64,000 nt of DNA from Parasponia andersonii (Eukaryota > Streptophyta > Magnoliopsida > Rosales > Cannabaceae), in the NCBI GenBank assembly GCA_002914805.1, contig JXTB01000013.1:996352-1060351 (forward strand), given 5' to 3'. The notes beneath the pieces are model-generated. The model ran no database searches. It was not told the origin of the DNA and saw only the letters and a list, made by a program, of their open reading frames with translations. Shown piece after piece: positions 12,448 through 24,800 of the stretch (position 1 is the first letter of the stretch; each line of letters starts with the position of its first letter). Made by a program: the position numbers and the translations under genes.

Positions 12448-12660
12448 TCATCGTTTTGAGCAATGGTATTGATGAAAAACCCAGCTGCCTCTCAGTGCCG
12501 CCATGCAACCGTACCTCTTTAAGAACCTAGAAAAATTCTCCGTCGGCCTTTGAGGAAAGACAGCTTGGACGAAGGTGGGTTCGGGGGGAAAATGGCAAAC
12601 TTGGCTATAATGGACAATGTCACGAGCTTCAATGTGCAAAGGCTTGGGCTGTCTTGGATC
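12448..12660 (-). pseudogene. Possible ABHD17-like hydrolase exon fragment
   Basis: On the minus strand, 12620-12561 reads in one frame as about 20 residues resembling the start of plant ABHD17-type alpha/beta hydrolases (AKFAxFPPNPPSxKL). The frame then leaves this similarity and soon meets a stop. A longer overlapping frame of 63 codons (12448-12639) reads out of phase with the similarity. The local GC is higher than in the flanks. This is either a fragment carried by a transposon or chance; the match is short. Confidence 0.35.
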
Positions 12661-12719
12661 GAGAGAGAGAGAGAAAGTGAGGAAGAAAGGGGAAAATTGG
12701 CATTTATCTAGAAAACATC

Positions 12720-14160
12720 GTATTAACTTTATTAAAATGGTTGTACCGTATTTGTGTTATTATTTTTTAAAACACAGTGATACCTCTAATTTTCCCAAAT
12801 GTTTAGTCACTGTCGATCAATATCATCAGACTTTCATAATTAATAATCCTTTAATTCGTGATCTAACAGCATGTATTAAAAAAATGTTGAAAAACTGATG
12901 CTACATGTTATGTTGTGACATGAACTAAATAATTTTTTTTTTTGATAAAGATGTTCTTATATAATAATAATAATAATAATTAAGGGATGTCATTGTTTTC
13001 TTATAATAGTTATTTTACTATACAGAAATTTGTATTTCTTATTAATGATTATTTCTATTAAAATGATTAAACTATGGGTACATTTCTAAAGGACTTTCGT
13101 AAATGCCTAAATTTTATTTTTATTTCACAAATACTTGTTTTTCACAAATACTCATTACCTTAAATGTATATGTATATGGTGATATATATTTTATGACTAA
13201 AAATTACATTAAAAATTGGCAAACATTTGAAAATATATATTATGGGTCAAATTTATTATTAAAAAAAGTAAACTATAGTAAACATTTACGTTGTAAATAT
13301 ATACTGTTGATATTTTATACATAAAATAATTAACATTTTTAAATATATACCTCTCATATTCACACATGAAATGTATATCATAAAAAATGGTTACTTTTAA
13401 AAGCAAAATTGAAACGGGCATTTTTAAAAATAAAGTATCAAAAATTGGTACTCGGTGTAAAATTGGGTTGAAAAATCCAAGATGAGCTTTTTTTTGGAAA
13501 ACGACCAAATTAATTTAGAAAAGTATGATTTTTAAAATTTATTCAAAAAAAACACCGATTTCCTCTTCAAAACTGGAAGTTTTTAAAAAATCTTGAAATA
13601 AACAGTCAAGTTACTTGAGATAAACTCTCAAGTGGTAAATAAAGTGGTATTTTCTTAAATAAAATTGATTTTTTTCAAAATGATTTGGCTATCCAGGATT
13701 TTTTTAGTTTGTTAACATAGAATCAATTTTCACGTTTCAAATTATTTAATTAGGTTTATAACGATGTAAATAAGTCTAAAAAACTAAAATAAAATTCGTA
13801 ATTGTTCAGGGTCTAGAGTTTCTACCTGCCAAAAGTTCTATATAAGCCTTTTTTCTTGGAATCATGACTACATACGCCTTATACGTGAGAGACACTTTTA
13901 AACAAGTTTTCCAGCAAAATTATAGATTTACCTTGATCAATTAAATGATATTTTGATAGTCCCAAATAATTAAATCAAAGTTCTCAAGAAGTTTTAAATC
14001 TTTCAGTGAATAGTCAACATGTTTGGTGAAAAGTGATTGATATTTTTGTTGTTCTTGATTAATTTTCACGAAGGTATATGTAAAAATTCAAATTATTTAA
14101 AGGTATTTAAGTAAGTTTCACTTTAAAAAAAAATTAAAATACAATATAAAATTTTATATA
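12720..14160. other. Intergenic, no gene seen
   Basis: AT-rich. Contains a short ATA/TAA run (12960-12981) and degenerate gatattttt/aaaatatc words also seen at 14760-14940 and 21580-21650. No coding feature supported. Confidence 0.3.
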
Positions 14161-16150
14161 TAGTGGCGAAGTCCATGAATTTTCAAAGCTCTACAAAACA
14201 CTTTTTTTTCCGTTTCTCCTACCGACAACTCACTAGGACCTTTATCTAATTTTTATTTTTTTTATTTTTAATCATGGGATCCACAATTGTATTTAGAAAA
14301 CAACTCTCTTCTCCTCCTCCTTCCACACCTGAACACTCTCTTCAATTTCTTATTTTTCTTCTTATTCTTCTTCTTTCTTCTTTTCAAAATCGCTCGCCAC
14401 CAGAGACTACTTAGACCGCGAGCTCTGACCGGCAGCTTCTGACCAATTCCGACCGGTATCTTCGGCAACTCATCGCCAATGAGTGATTTTCCAATTTAAC
14501 TATTTTTAAATTTTAAAAAATGATATTTTTGTAATTATTTTTGTACAGTTATTTTTACGACCATGAAAATTATATTAAGACGATAAAGAAGATTGAATTA
14601 TGAATAAATATAGTAGTGTTGTGTTGAATTAATATTCGGTTTGAGAGAAATCTTGAATTAAAAATGTTATATTTTTCTAATTCAGAACCAAAGTTTGTTA
14701 CTATTGAGATTGAGTGTGAGATTAGAAAAGTGTTATTTTTCGAAATATGCACATCAAAATGACACTTTTACAAATAATCCGTAAATTTGATAATTTTTTT
14801 AAATATTTTCTAAAGTGACATTTTCTTAAATAATTCTTTGATAATTATATTTTAAAAAATATTTTAAAAAATGATATTTTTGTACATATTCAATAAAGAT
14901 GATATTTTTCTAAATATTTTTGAAAAATGATATTTTTATAACTTTTGGGAATTAATGCCAGTTAATGCTCGGATCCTTATCGAGGTCAAGAAATAAGTTT
15001 TAATATATAACATCGATATGTTTTGAAGTGATAGGAATTCTAAAGCTCGTGAATAGTGTCGTTTTACGTGTCATAGTCTAGATCTCAGCTTGAGATTCAA
15101 ATTTGACAAATTATATATCTCACTTAACTATTTTGTGCTCTAAAAATTCAATAGAGATGTCTATTTCTCATTTTGAGAGTCCGATGGAAAAGTCACTTTT
15201 CAAAGTGAACTCATGGTAATTCCGAAATGACCGTCTAAGCACCCAAAGTGGCTAATGGGAGTTTCTTCAAGTATTGTTAGCTTGCTATAGCTACCATCTC
15301 GAGGTATAGGTTCAATTACCTGATTTTATACATGTTTTGATTTAAATTTTGTATAATGACTGAATTGTGAAAAATCGTAAAGAATATGATGTTTTGATAA
15401 ACTGTTAGAATATCTTGGATTATTCTGAAATTGAACTATACGATTTATATATATATTTGAAAAATTGTGGTTATGGGGTAATACAGCGAATTTAACTGCC
15501 CATGGTACAGTAAGCTTCAGAATAATTCCAAGTGTGATTTTTAAAGCATTATTTAATTATATTTTGCATGGTTATTAATATTTTGTTACATGTTGTACAT
15601 ACCATATGATCACATATTTGAGTTCCATTACTGCATTATGGTAGTTTAGATCGTCGGTGATTTACTGTGATGCTAGATAAAAGACCTAAGCCCCTGTGCA
15701 GGTTTTTGGCTAACACATCTTTGGGTAGTGTCAGGATGCTGGATACCTTTAGTAAGGTTATAGGTCTAAGATGGGAGAATAAGAGTTCACTCATATACTT
15801 TGATTGATTTATAATATATAACATCATGTATTTTTTATTTTAGTTTTGAATATAAGATTATTTTAGAAATCAATTATTTTGGAAAATGTATTAACCATGC
15901 AGGTTTGATAAAAAATTACATCCATTCGAAAAGAAAATTAAATTTCTACAGGTATTTAACTAATTGAGGTAATCGTTCTGATGATTAGACAAGCTGTATA
16001 GCTTGTACTTACATTCCTATTCCTATTCCTTGGTGAGTCTTTATACTCAGTTAACTTTTTTTCTTTGTTCAAGTATTTAGCCATGACTAGTAAATTTACT
16101 TAATAGATGTATGAGGATGGTTTTGCTATATTTAGAATTGAAACTTCAAG
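14160..16150 (+). mobile_element. Degenerate LTR relic (family copy c)
   Basis: Begins with a pyrimidine-rich, promoter/leader-like segment (14290-14480, with gaccggtatcttcggc) and continues with the landmarks of the Gypsy LTR family: gatgggagaataagagttca (15769-15788), ttaaccatgcagg (15891-15903), and an intron-like AT-rich middle. Same orientation as copies a and b. Too decayed to mark exact ends or a target-site duplication. Confidence 0.4.
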
Positions 16151-16761
16151 TGATTTTATGTAACCTATTTTGGACATTAAATTTATGAATTAATAAAAAT
16201 TTATAAATAAATCAATTGGAAATTTTCTTAAACTTTAATGGATATTTTTCTAAAATAATTAAAAACTAATAAGAGTTTTAATGGTTATGAAATTTACAAT
16301 AATTTGAAGACCAAAATAAAACTCTCTTATACTTGATTTCACCCGAATTTCGAAAAATTAATACTTAATTATATTTTTGCTTAAAATTACTAAAAATCAC
16401 TATTTTAGATTTCCAGTCGTGACAGTATAATAACTTGAATAGTGTATTAAATTATCATAAAATTTTCTTAAAGATTTTGTCATAATATTTTCTTAAAGAT
16501 TAATTTTAGTGGGATTTATTTATATGATGTTCATATATATGTTTATTTTAATTTTAGTGGGAAATTTTTATAAGATGTTCATATATATGTTTATTTATGA
16601 TCTATAAATTTTTAGGTTCAAATAACTCTTAAATGATTTTATATCAAATCTTTATTACATGTTGTTCTCTGCCATGTGAAATCTAACGGCTAGGCTTTTA
16701 GAAAATTGTTATTCAAGTTCAATGAGTGGACAATTTCAGTCACGTTAAACGTTATGGGCTT

Positions 16762-16807
<46 letters not shown>

Positions 16808-18769
16808 AGTATTAGTTCAGTTTCATTGTCATATGAGTTGGTTTCTAATCGATCTTAAATTGTCTTTATGTTTTGTCCAGTATTTTATAAACTCTGAAAT
16901 ATTTGACAATCTAACTCTTTTGTGGACGAAAACCACAACTAGAGTCTTGTTCATGATTTAAAACTTTTACTGTATTTATTTTTATGTTATTAGAGTTTCA
17001 GCAAATTTTATGACTTGTAGGAACTTATTATGAAATTATTTAGGATTTTTTGAATCTAAGAGCGTATTTGGTAAAGATTCGAATCTTATTATTCAAATTC
17101 AGAAACAAATTTTATGTATATCTTTTTAACTTTCTATATGAAAGTTATTATTGGATTTGAAAAATAAAATTTAAATCTTATGTCAAATGCGTCCCAAGTT
17201 TTTTAATAATATATTTGTTGGTTTATTTTCTTGGGTAGGATTATGTGAATTTTAAAGGCTATCAAATGGTTAGGATTTCTACAAATTCTCAAATCATGTA
17301 AAGTTACGAAAATGTTTAATAAATTCTATGAATTTGTCTTGCTTAAAAATTGACTGTTTTGACAGATTTGAACTTCTATTTTTAAAATTAGAAAAATGTT
17401 TGAAATCATGATCCTAAAGGTCTAAATATTTTTTAAATATAAATATCTAAACGTGATAGTGACCTCTCTAAGATTTTGTGTCAAATAGAATTTCGTAGAG
17501 AAATCTAGAATTTTCTAAATTCTGATTACTGAGAAAAATTTACAAATTTGTTACGTTTTATTGATGCAAGTTTATGAAAATTATTTGCATTTAATTTGCG
17601 AATAAAGTATCTAAATTATTTAACGTGCTTAAATTTTTGAATGGATCATAATTGAACCTATTATATATGAGGGATTTTTAATTCTATAGTTAATCTGTAA
17701 TATTATATACATGTAAATCCTAGCTATTCCTTTGTATAGAGAAAGCTGGTTTAATAATAATGATAATGGGTCTCCACCTTCCCCTTCTATATCTTTAACT
17801 CCATCTCTTCCTTTATTTAATATTGCTTTATATTATTATAATTATAACTACAAGGGCTTTTTAGTCAAATGACCAAATTTCGGATCATAATTTACAAAAT
17901 AATTGTTTCTCAAACATTGTTAAAAATGGCCGAGTTTTGAAAACCGTTCAAGAAATAGTCATTTTTCATATTTAGTATATCAAAATATATTTATCTATCT
18001 TTTTGAAATTTGATTTATTTTTCGAAAAATTTATATACATTTTCAAAATTTGATTTATTTTATATTTATTTTTTAAAAAATATATCAACTAAAAAAAGGG
18101 TGATTTATCAAAATAAATTATGAAATCAGCCAAATATCAAACAGGTGTAGAAAAAAGATTATTTTTAAAATTTATCTTAAAAAAATGGTCATTTCTTATA
18201 AATACTCTAACTACAATCTCACGTCTCTTATTCTCTCTACTGACATTGCTTTGCATTATTGTTACTATAACTACGATCTTACAATCCTACTTGATCTGCT
18301 TGTTATTAAGCTCATTTTCTAACTGCGTCTCCTACCTGGATAATATCGCAATCATTGAGAAACAAATGAGAATAAAGAGAAAAAATAACTATAGATGGCA
18401 GTTCATACTAATAAAAGCACTCACTAATTGGAAATTTTGGAATAATTTGAACCAATTCTAGTAGGTTATTTTTATAGTCAATTGGAAACCCAAAATAATT
18501 GGATATAAATAATATGAGGAAAAAAAATAATACAATTCTAAGGAGCAAAAAATTAATATTCATATCATGTCACATAGAATAGTGCTAAAGAGTGTCTCAG
18601 GTACTAAGTTCCACGGACTAATAGTGCTAAGCATCACAAGTGGTTCACAGAGTTACTCTTTCGTATAATTTTTATAAGAAAAGATTACCATTGTTAATTA
18701 AAAGAAGCGCATATACATGGAAAAAGAATTAATGAAAATAATATTAATTTATATCAACTCCTCCTCATC
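16151..18769. other. Intergenic, no gene seen
   Basis: Long AT-rich stretch. A 113-codon open frame at 18120-18461 (plus) has no recognisable domain, and its composition matches the surrounding sequence; I regard it as chance. A TA microsatellite occupies 16762-16804. Confidence 0.35.
16762..16804. repeat. TA microsatellite
   Basis: Alternating TA/AT run of about 43 bp with one interruption. No Micron-like element borders it. Confidence 0.85.
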
Positions 18770-19376
18770 CCTTCTCCGTAGCAGACATAAGGCCAAGTTC
18801 CAATTCTCTCTTTCAGAGGTGCCTCTCCCTACTAGGAACGGGTCATTTCCTCTCTCTGATATGGACTTTTTACTTTTTTCTGTTTTTCTTTAGTTCTTTT
18901 GTGCGATAACTCTCCATTTTAGAAGAATAATTTCTCATTTAGATCTAGATCTTGTGTGAGTTTAGTACATCTAGATCTAGATTTATAATGATTTTTATTA
19001 TTTTTAGTTTATTTTTTAATTTTTGTATAGTTGTCTACTAAATCTGTATCAATTTTGATTCAAATCTAGAGGTTTATTATAGTGAATTACAGTTAGTAGA
19101 ATCTCCTCCAATGAATCAATCAGAGTTATCAATTCGGATTGGGAAGAATCTAAAGAGCTATTGAAGTACTCTATTTTATCCATTGAGTTTTTCTCCAAGA
19201 TCGTCTTCGGAGACCACTAGTATTCCGAGATCTACAAAGGTAATGTCATCTTCAAGCTTTCGAATTGATTTTCTGATTTTTATTGTAAGAGATTATATGT
19301 AACTCGATTAGCTATTTTAACTCTTATATAGGATTAATAAAATTGTTTTACCTTTCAAAAAAAAGAAAAAAAAAAT
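18770..19376 (+). mobile_element. Possible non-LTR retroposon ending in poly-A
   Basis: The stretch has a higher-GC 5' part (ctccccctact-like words, and agatctagatct repeated at 18940-18980). Its 3' end reads gattaataaaattg followed by an A-rich tail (about 19357-19376), as in LINE or SINE-like retroposons or processed transcripts. It encodes no recognisable protein and no target-site duplication was found. It could also be a decayed transcript copy. Confidence 0.35.
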
Positions 19377-19959
19377 TAGGCGTACCAATTGCAAATAGTA
19401 ACAAAGTCCATTAAATAAAAAAAAGCTCCTTCGAAATTCAAGACAGATAGACGTAAGTTTTCTTACATAATATATGTGATGGATTGTAGAATTGAGAGTT
19501 CCAAAATAAATTAGAATTCAGACTTCATACATTTTAATTTTTTTTCCTTGTATTTTACCAATATCTGCTTTTCCTTTTTAATAATTTTATACCCATTTTT
19601 AATTATATATTTTATGTATAAAATACATTTGGTATATAATTACTGGTAAATGTATACCTATTGTATGTACTATTAAATTTATAATAGTTTTCATATATAA
19701 TTTTTATGATTTCTATGTTACATATGGTCGTGCCTAAGGGATTATAGTTAAAGTAGATTCTTATTTATATATATATATACACATTATTTTTTATACGAGA
19801 TATATATCGCGGTTTATATTTTATAGATATAATATGTGGTATATAGTTTTTCAAAAAGTTATAAAATGGGTATAAATCTATTCAAAGTATAAAGTGCTAT
19901 AAATATGCTTTAAAATAGGTATTGTATATATTATTCCTCTAGAGTTCCAATAATAGGCC

Positions 19960-20510
19960 TAAGGAATGACAACGAGGTAGATCGGGGACGGTTTTTCAAT
20001 TACCATCCCCATCTTCGAAAGTCAATCACAATATCATACCTGCTTCATTAACTATTCTTTTGGATGCGAGGATGATGTAAGTATTAACCAATGGATAACG
20101 GAGAAAATCATGATTATCTATCACCCATTGATAATAATAAAATATTAAAAAAATTATGATGAAAATACTAAATTCTATTTATAGTCAAAAAAATATAAAA
20201 CATAATAATATGCTAATAATTTTTAAACTCTAAACTTTAAATATATAAGTATATACAACTCTCTAATTTCGTTATTTTACCAAAAATATAAGAATATAGA
20301 TAATGTAAAATTAAATAAATATTTATATGTATAATAATTTTTTTATATAAATATATATATATCGGGGCGAGTACGGTGCGGATTATGCTAATACTATTCC
20401 CACACCATACCTATATATTAACGGTACGGTTATTCCCCACCTTAGTCATTTTTCCTGCTTGAGCGATTTTTTCCCTCCCTGTTCGAATCGGATAACTGTT
20501 GATACCCTTA
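19960..20510. mobile_element. Non-autonomous element with short terminal inverted repeats
   Basis: The left end reads taaggaatgacaacgaggt and the right end ends in gttgatacccta-like sequence (ttgatacccttaacc), so TAAGG(G)...CAAC is mirrored at the other end. Both end regions are GC-rich and partly complementary (gatcggggacgg on the left, atcggggcgagtacgg near the right), while the middle is AT-rich. No coding capacity and no clear target-site duplication, so the superfamily is open. Confidence 0.45.
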
Positions 20511-22057
20511 ACCATGAGTTATATTGTCATCTCACTTAATTTCTTGAGCCTACACAAGCCCATCTTATGTACCAATCTAGAGAAATTTACACCAAATACC
20601 TATTTTTGTGCCTTATATTTCTTGAATGCCAGTTTTTTAATTTTGACTCAAAATACCCGTTTTGTGGTATACATTTTATATGTAAAATATGTGTGTACAT
20701 AATTACAATGTAAATTTTTACTCATAGTATACATTTATAGTGTAAACTTATATTTATGGTATACATTTTGAAATTTATATCCATTTTATGATATAATTTT
20801 TACTCATAAAATATAAAACGTGAAATTCATTCCATGTAGAAAATCCTTGTGGTTTATGTTTCCCCAAAAAGGTATAAAAAAAAGCATTTATTAAAATAAA
20901 AATAAAAATGGGTATTTACAAAAATATGCTTAAACAAACGGGTAATTATGAACTTTTTCCATAAATCTATGTAGAATTTGTTTATGTTAGTCTTGAAATT
21001 TAGGGAAAATGACACTGTATATGACTTTTTAAAAAATAATACCAAAAATATATCATACACCAAAAATACATTATTCTCAAAATAATTATTTTTCTATACG
21101 ATATTCAATGGTATTTCTCTAAACATTTAAGTTACTAAAAACTGAGAAACTAATTTAGTTATTAGAAACTAAGAAACTAATTTAGTTATTAAAAACTAAT
21201 TTAGTTTCTTATAATCAATATCAAAATCCCAAAAAAATCAATTTGATTACCGAAAACTAGAAAACAAAAGTTAATAGAAACTAGAGAAAAATGTTACTTA
21301 AAACTAAAACTAAATTGGCTTTTGATTCCCAATAACTAAATTAGTTTACCGAGTTTTAGTAACCTAAATATTTATAAAAACTTGTCACTGAATGTTGTAC
21401 GGAGAAATAATTATTCCGGGAAGGTCGTATTTTTTGTGTTATTTTTGAAAACTTAGGTATTAATGTCCAAATCCCTTGAAACTAGGTTTCTTTCAAAATT
21501 TCAGGCTCAAAGTACCAAAAAATGAAAAATGTCGGATGTGCCAAATTTTTTGATAAATCTAGGATTAATTTAGAAAAATATCACTTTTTAAAAAATATTT
21601 TAGAAAAAATAATACTTTCAATAATATTTAGAAAAATATCATTGTTTTTCAAAATTGGTATTTTTTAATTGTACTCGAGGTAACCAGTTAGATTACTTGG
21701 GGTAACCAATGTAATTAAATGAGATAACAGATCAAGTTACAGGAGGTAATTTATTAGTTACTTTAAGTATCTTATCAATTTATAAAAAGTGATAGTTTTC
21801 TTAATACTTTTAAAAGTGACATTTTTCTAATTAAAATCTGTAATTTTTCAAACAGCTTCAAAATCTGAAATTTTTTATTTTTTTTGAAAAAATACCATAA
21901 AAAATCAAATTTCCTCTCGAAGCTAACGAAATAATAACAAAACCCAAAAATTTGCATAATCAAATGATGGAAAGACAGAGAAAAAAAAACATGTAAGATT
22001 CCATTCAAACTAGATTACTGACATAGCTGGTCTAACGTTAGTTTATGTTAACCACTC
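20511..22057. other. Intergenic region downstream of the MATE gene
   Basis: No gene seen. Contains the degenerate array at 21110-21380 and a decayed ggtaaccagttagattactt repeat at 21675-21765. About 22020-22057 is the start of the MATE 3' untranslated region. Confidence 0.35.
21110..21380 (-). repeat. Degenerate repeat of aaactaatttagttatt units
   Basis: The words gaaactaatttagttatta and aaaactaatttagttt recur with a spacing of roughly 25 bases. On the minus strand they read as the GTTTCT/GTTACT words of the array at 9310-9780. Confidence 0.5.
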
Positions 22058-24649
22058 TCAACAGCTCTGCTCAAATATCCTTTCCCTTGCCTCATTAGCC
22101 TGCACCATTCACATTTGAAGCAACAAATGTAAACTAATATTCTACTCAAAACTTCTGTGGGGAGCATAAAAGTCATACTTTTAGATGGGGAAAGAAAGTT
22201 GACACCACTTTCAGCAATCATAATGTGAAGACTTTCACTATTTATTAATAATTTTAAAAAAAAATAGGGCCTCTTACTACGAACCTGCTTTTGCCAATTG
22301 GTAAAGAATGTTACGAGGCCAAGCAGTAGTGCTTGAATTATAGAACCTGCCAGTGTTCCAATCCAAAGGCCAACTCCTCTCAAGTGTAGCACAAAACACA
22401 ACACGATAGCCAATGGAATCCCCACCAAATAATATGCCGCCAGATTAAGATAAGCTCCTATATGCTGCCACCCACTTCCTCTAGCAATGCCTGGTTGCAA
22501 AGCACAAAATGTAGCCTAGAGTTAGTATAGGGTACACAATATATATAATACTATCTGTAGTGCGAATTTTTAATTAATGAGATTTCGCCTTATTTTATGT
22601 TGTTTGGACTTTGATATAAACATTGGTATGGTCTAACATTCCAAAACGAATAATATCAACAACGTACAAATCCCTTATGGAAGCCATCACTAGTTTAACG
22701 TGTAGTGGAGTCACTTTTTATTTCTTGTCGAAATGAAAACTAAATAAATATGAAACATGACATGCATATGATAAGAAAGGTCAAAAGCTAAGAATACAGA
22801 CCAGAAAGAACAACGAGAAGGCTGTCCATGATAACTGAGAGAGATAGCAATGGAGTTATTGCTGCTACATAGTCCACAACTTCTTTTTCATAGCTGAAAG
22901 CATATCCCAGAACAGAACGACAACAGAAGAGAATTGTGCTCAGTAAAATGGCCTCCACAACTGCAAGAATCATTGCTGCAACAACAGCTGCTTGAACCGC
23001 TTTTGGATTCCCAGCTCCGAGTTCATTCGAAATGCGAGTGCTGTAAAACAGCACTGACTTTTTCAATAAATTAATGAACAATTTAGTAATTTTTGTTTTT
23101 TCAAATATATTACTGAAGTCAAGAATTGAAGAAAACCTCGCAGCCGCACTAACACCATATGGTATGAAATAATGCAATGAAGTTGTTGTAAGGCTGCTCG
23201 TCAAGAAAGTGATATGAATTAGAAAGCAAAACTCGGCTGACCATACTATACTTTTATTCAGAGGGACGAATAAGATAATGAAGCATACCAAATAGAAAGG
23301 ACAGAAGTTTCAAGTTTCGAATTTGGAAGAAACCCGGATAGCAAAATAAGCACCTCAAATGACCACCACTCAAGGCTATGAATATTGGCAACAAGAATAC
23401 ATGTTAAATAAGTAAACAGATCTTACCATATCATAACTTATTTCGAAAGTATAGTAACGTGACAAAATTACATACCAAGCCATAACCGCAGAAGGGATCC
23501 CGAACTGGAAAAACTGTCGAATGTTTTTGAGTACATCAACTGAAAATGGAACTCGGGTTTTCTCACAGGAAGAAGAATACTTAATGTATATGACAAGCAG
23601 TATCACATTTAACCAATATGAGAAACCAACTGACAAAGCTGCTCCAGAAGTTCCTAATTCCAACTTATATACCAGAGCCCAACAAACAGGAATGTGGAAA
23701 CAAATGGTGGCACATGAGCTTGAGAGGATTGGCAGAGTCAGGCCTTGAGTCTGGAAATACCGAACCAGCGATTGAAGAATAGCATAAGCAACTAGTGCAG
23801 GGATTAGCAAAACCGAGTATTTTCCGGCTTCATTGGAGACTAGAGGGTCCTGACCTATCAGTACAAGAATTTTTTCCACAAATATCCAGAGGAGAGATAT
23901 TGGGACACAAACCAAAATGAGTGAAATGATAGAGCAGTAAGTATAGATTCCAAGCTTTTGGTATTGCTCTGCCCCATAGGCTTGCCCACATAAAGTTTCC
24001 AATGCATCCGCCATTCCAAACTGAAAATCACATACAGAGACTAAAATTACATTAAGCAACTGAAAATCATTCCAAAAATGGATAAAGTACCAGTACTTGA
24101 GCTATAAAAGTAAGTAGAATTAATCCGTATGGATATATACAAGTTCCAAGCTCTATATGAAATCTGAAAAACCCTCTGTTTCTTTTGGTAGGATCGTAAA
24201 GAGCGTTTATTAAGCTTGCCTAACCACTAATTCCATATTTTTTTTTTCTCTTGAAATTCATTACACCACACTACAATGTGTCGTTAGAAACGTAAACGAA
24301 TCCAAAAGTTGAAGTTAATAAATATATTTATATACAGGCTACCATAGATTATATGAACAAGCAGTATAGGAGAAAGTAGTTAAGCGTCAGAACACTTTAC
24401 AAGGAGGCTGAAACCGGTGACGGTGGTGAAAGAGTTGGCAATGGCGACGCCAGAAAGCGATAGTTCGCCAAGATGACCGGCCATCATCTCCGAAACAACC
24501 TGCAGGAGGAACTGAGAAACCGACACCACCACCATTGGCACGGCTATGTAGGTAACCTTCTTTAGCTCCTCTGTTAAGCCACTCCATGTGATCACCTTCC
24601 ATTTCTTGCCTTTGGCCTCAGCTGATGGTAATAGTAATGGCTCTTCCAT
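22058..24649 (-). CDS. MATE-type efflux transporter (DTX family), seven exons, intact
   Basis: Encodes a 474-residue multidrug and toxic compound extrusion carrier, a 12-helix membrane protein that exports organic compounds in exchange for H+ or Na+. Exons on the minus strand: 24401-24649, 23476-24020, 23289-23375, 23137-23193, 22802-23040, 22285-22490, 22058-22099. All six introns are GT-AG and the phases agree (0,2,2,2,1,0). The small exons of 87 and 57 bp are, as I recall, typical of plant DTX genes. The start is the ATG at 24649 (MEEPLLLP). Visible family landmarks are [14 protein letters not shown] (exon 2), IGQDP, RYFQTQ, LEWWSFE (exon 3), [13 protein letters not shown] (exon 4/5 junction), [11 protein letters not shown] and [17 protein letters not shown] (exon 5/6), and FTNWQKQ. 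Residues 462-474 form a short charged tail. The EEPLLL start resembles an acidic dileucine signal of tonoplast MATEs, so a vacuolar site is possible but unproven. The substrate cannot be told from sequence. No stop or frameshift was found. Confidence 0.93.
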
Positions 24650-24800
24650 GACCACAAAGCCTCTATGAAGAATATTTTAACATTTTGGATTCAATTTATT
24701 GATGGTGTATTCGTCTAAGAGAAATACTATTTAGTTCTCGTTCACACTTGTGAGATGGTAAATCAGAAATATCAGATTATAGTGTGAGACTTAAATATGG
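24650..24800 (-). promoter_or_regulatory. Presumed 5' flank of the MATE gene
   Basis: This is the sequence upstream of the ATG on the minus strand. It is AT-rich, with no clear TATA box at a usual distance, so the promoter is placed only by position. Similarity to the flank of the broken paralogue beyond 60740 is weak. Confidence 0.25.

Noticed and set aside
18120-18461. 113-codon open frame, plus strand
   Set aside because: No known motif, AT-driven codons, and no splice or promoter context; probably chance.
22048-22500. 150-codon frame reading through MATE exons 6 and 7
   Set aside because: It runs through the intron at 22100-22284; the spliced model gives the family sequence and the correct end at 22058.
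22788-23291. 167-codon frame over MATE exons 4 and 5
   Set aside because: It includes intron sequence at 23041-23136 and before 23193; replaced by the spliced model.
24387-24602. 71-codon frame within MATE exon 1 in another phase
   Set aside because: Shadow of the true exon.
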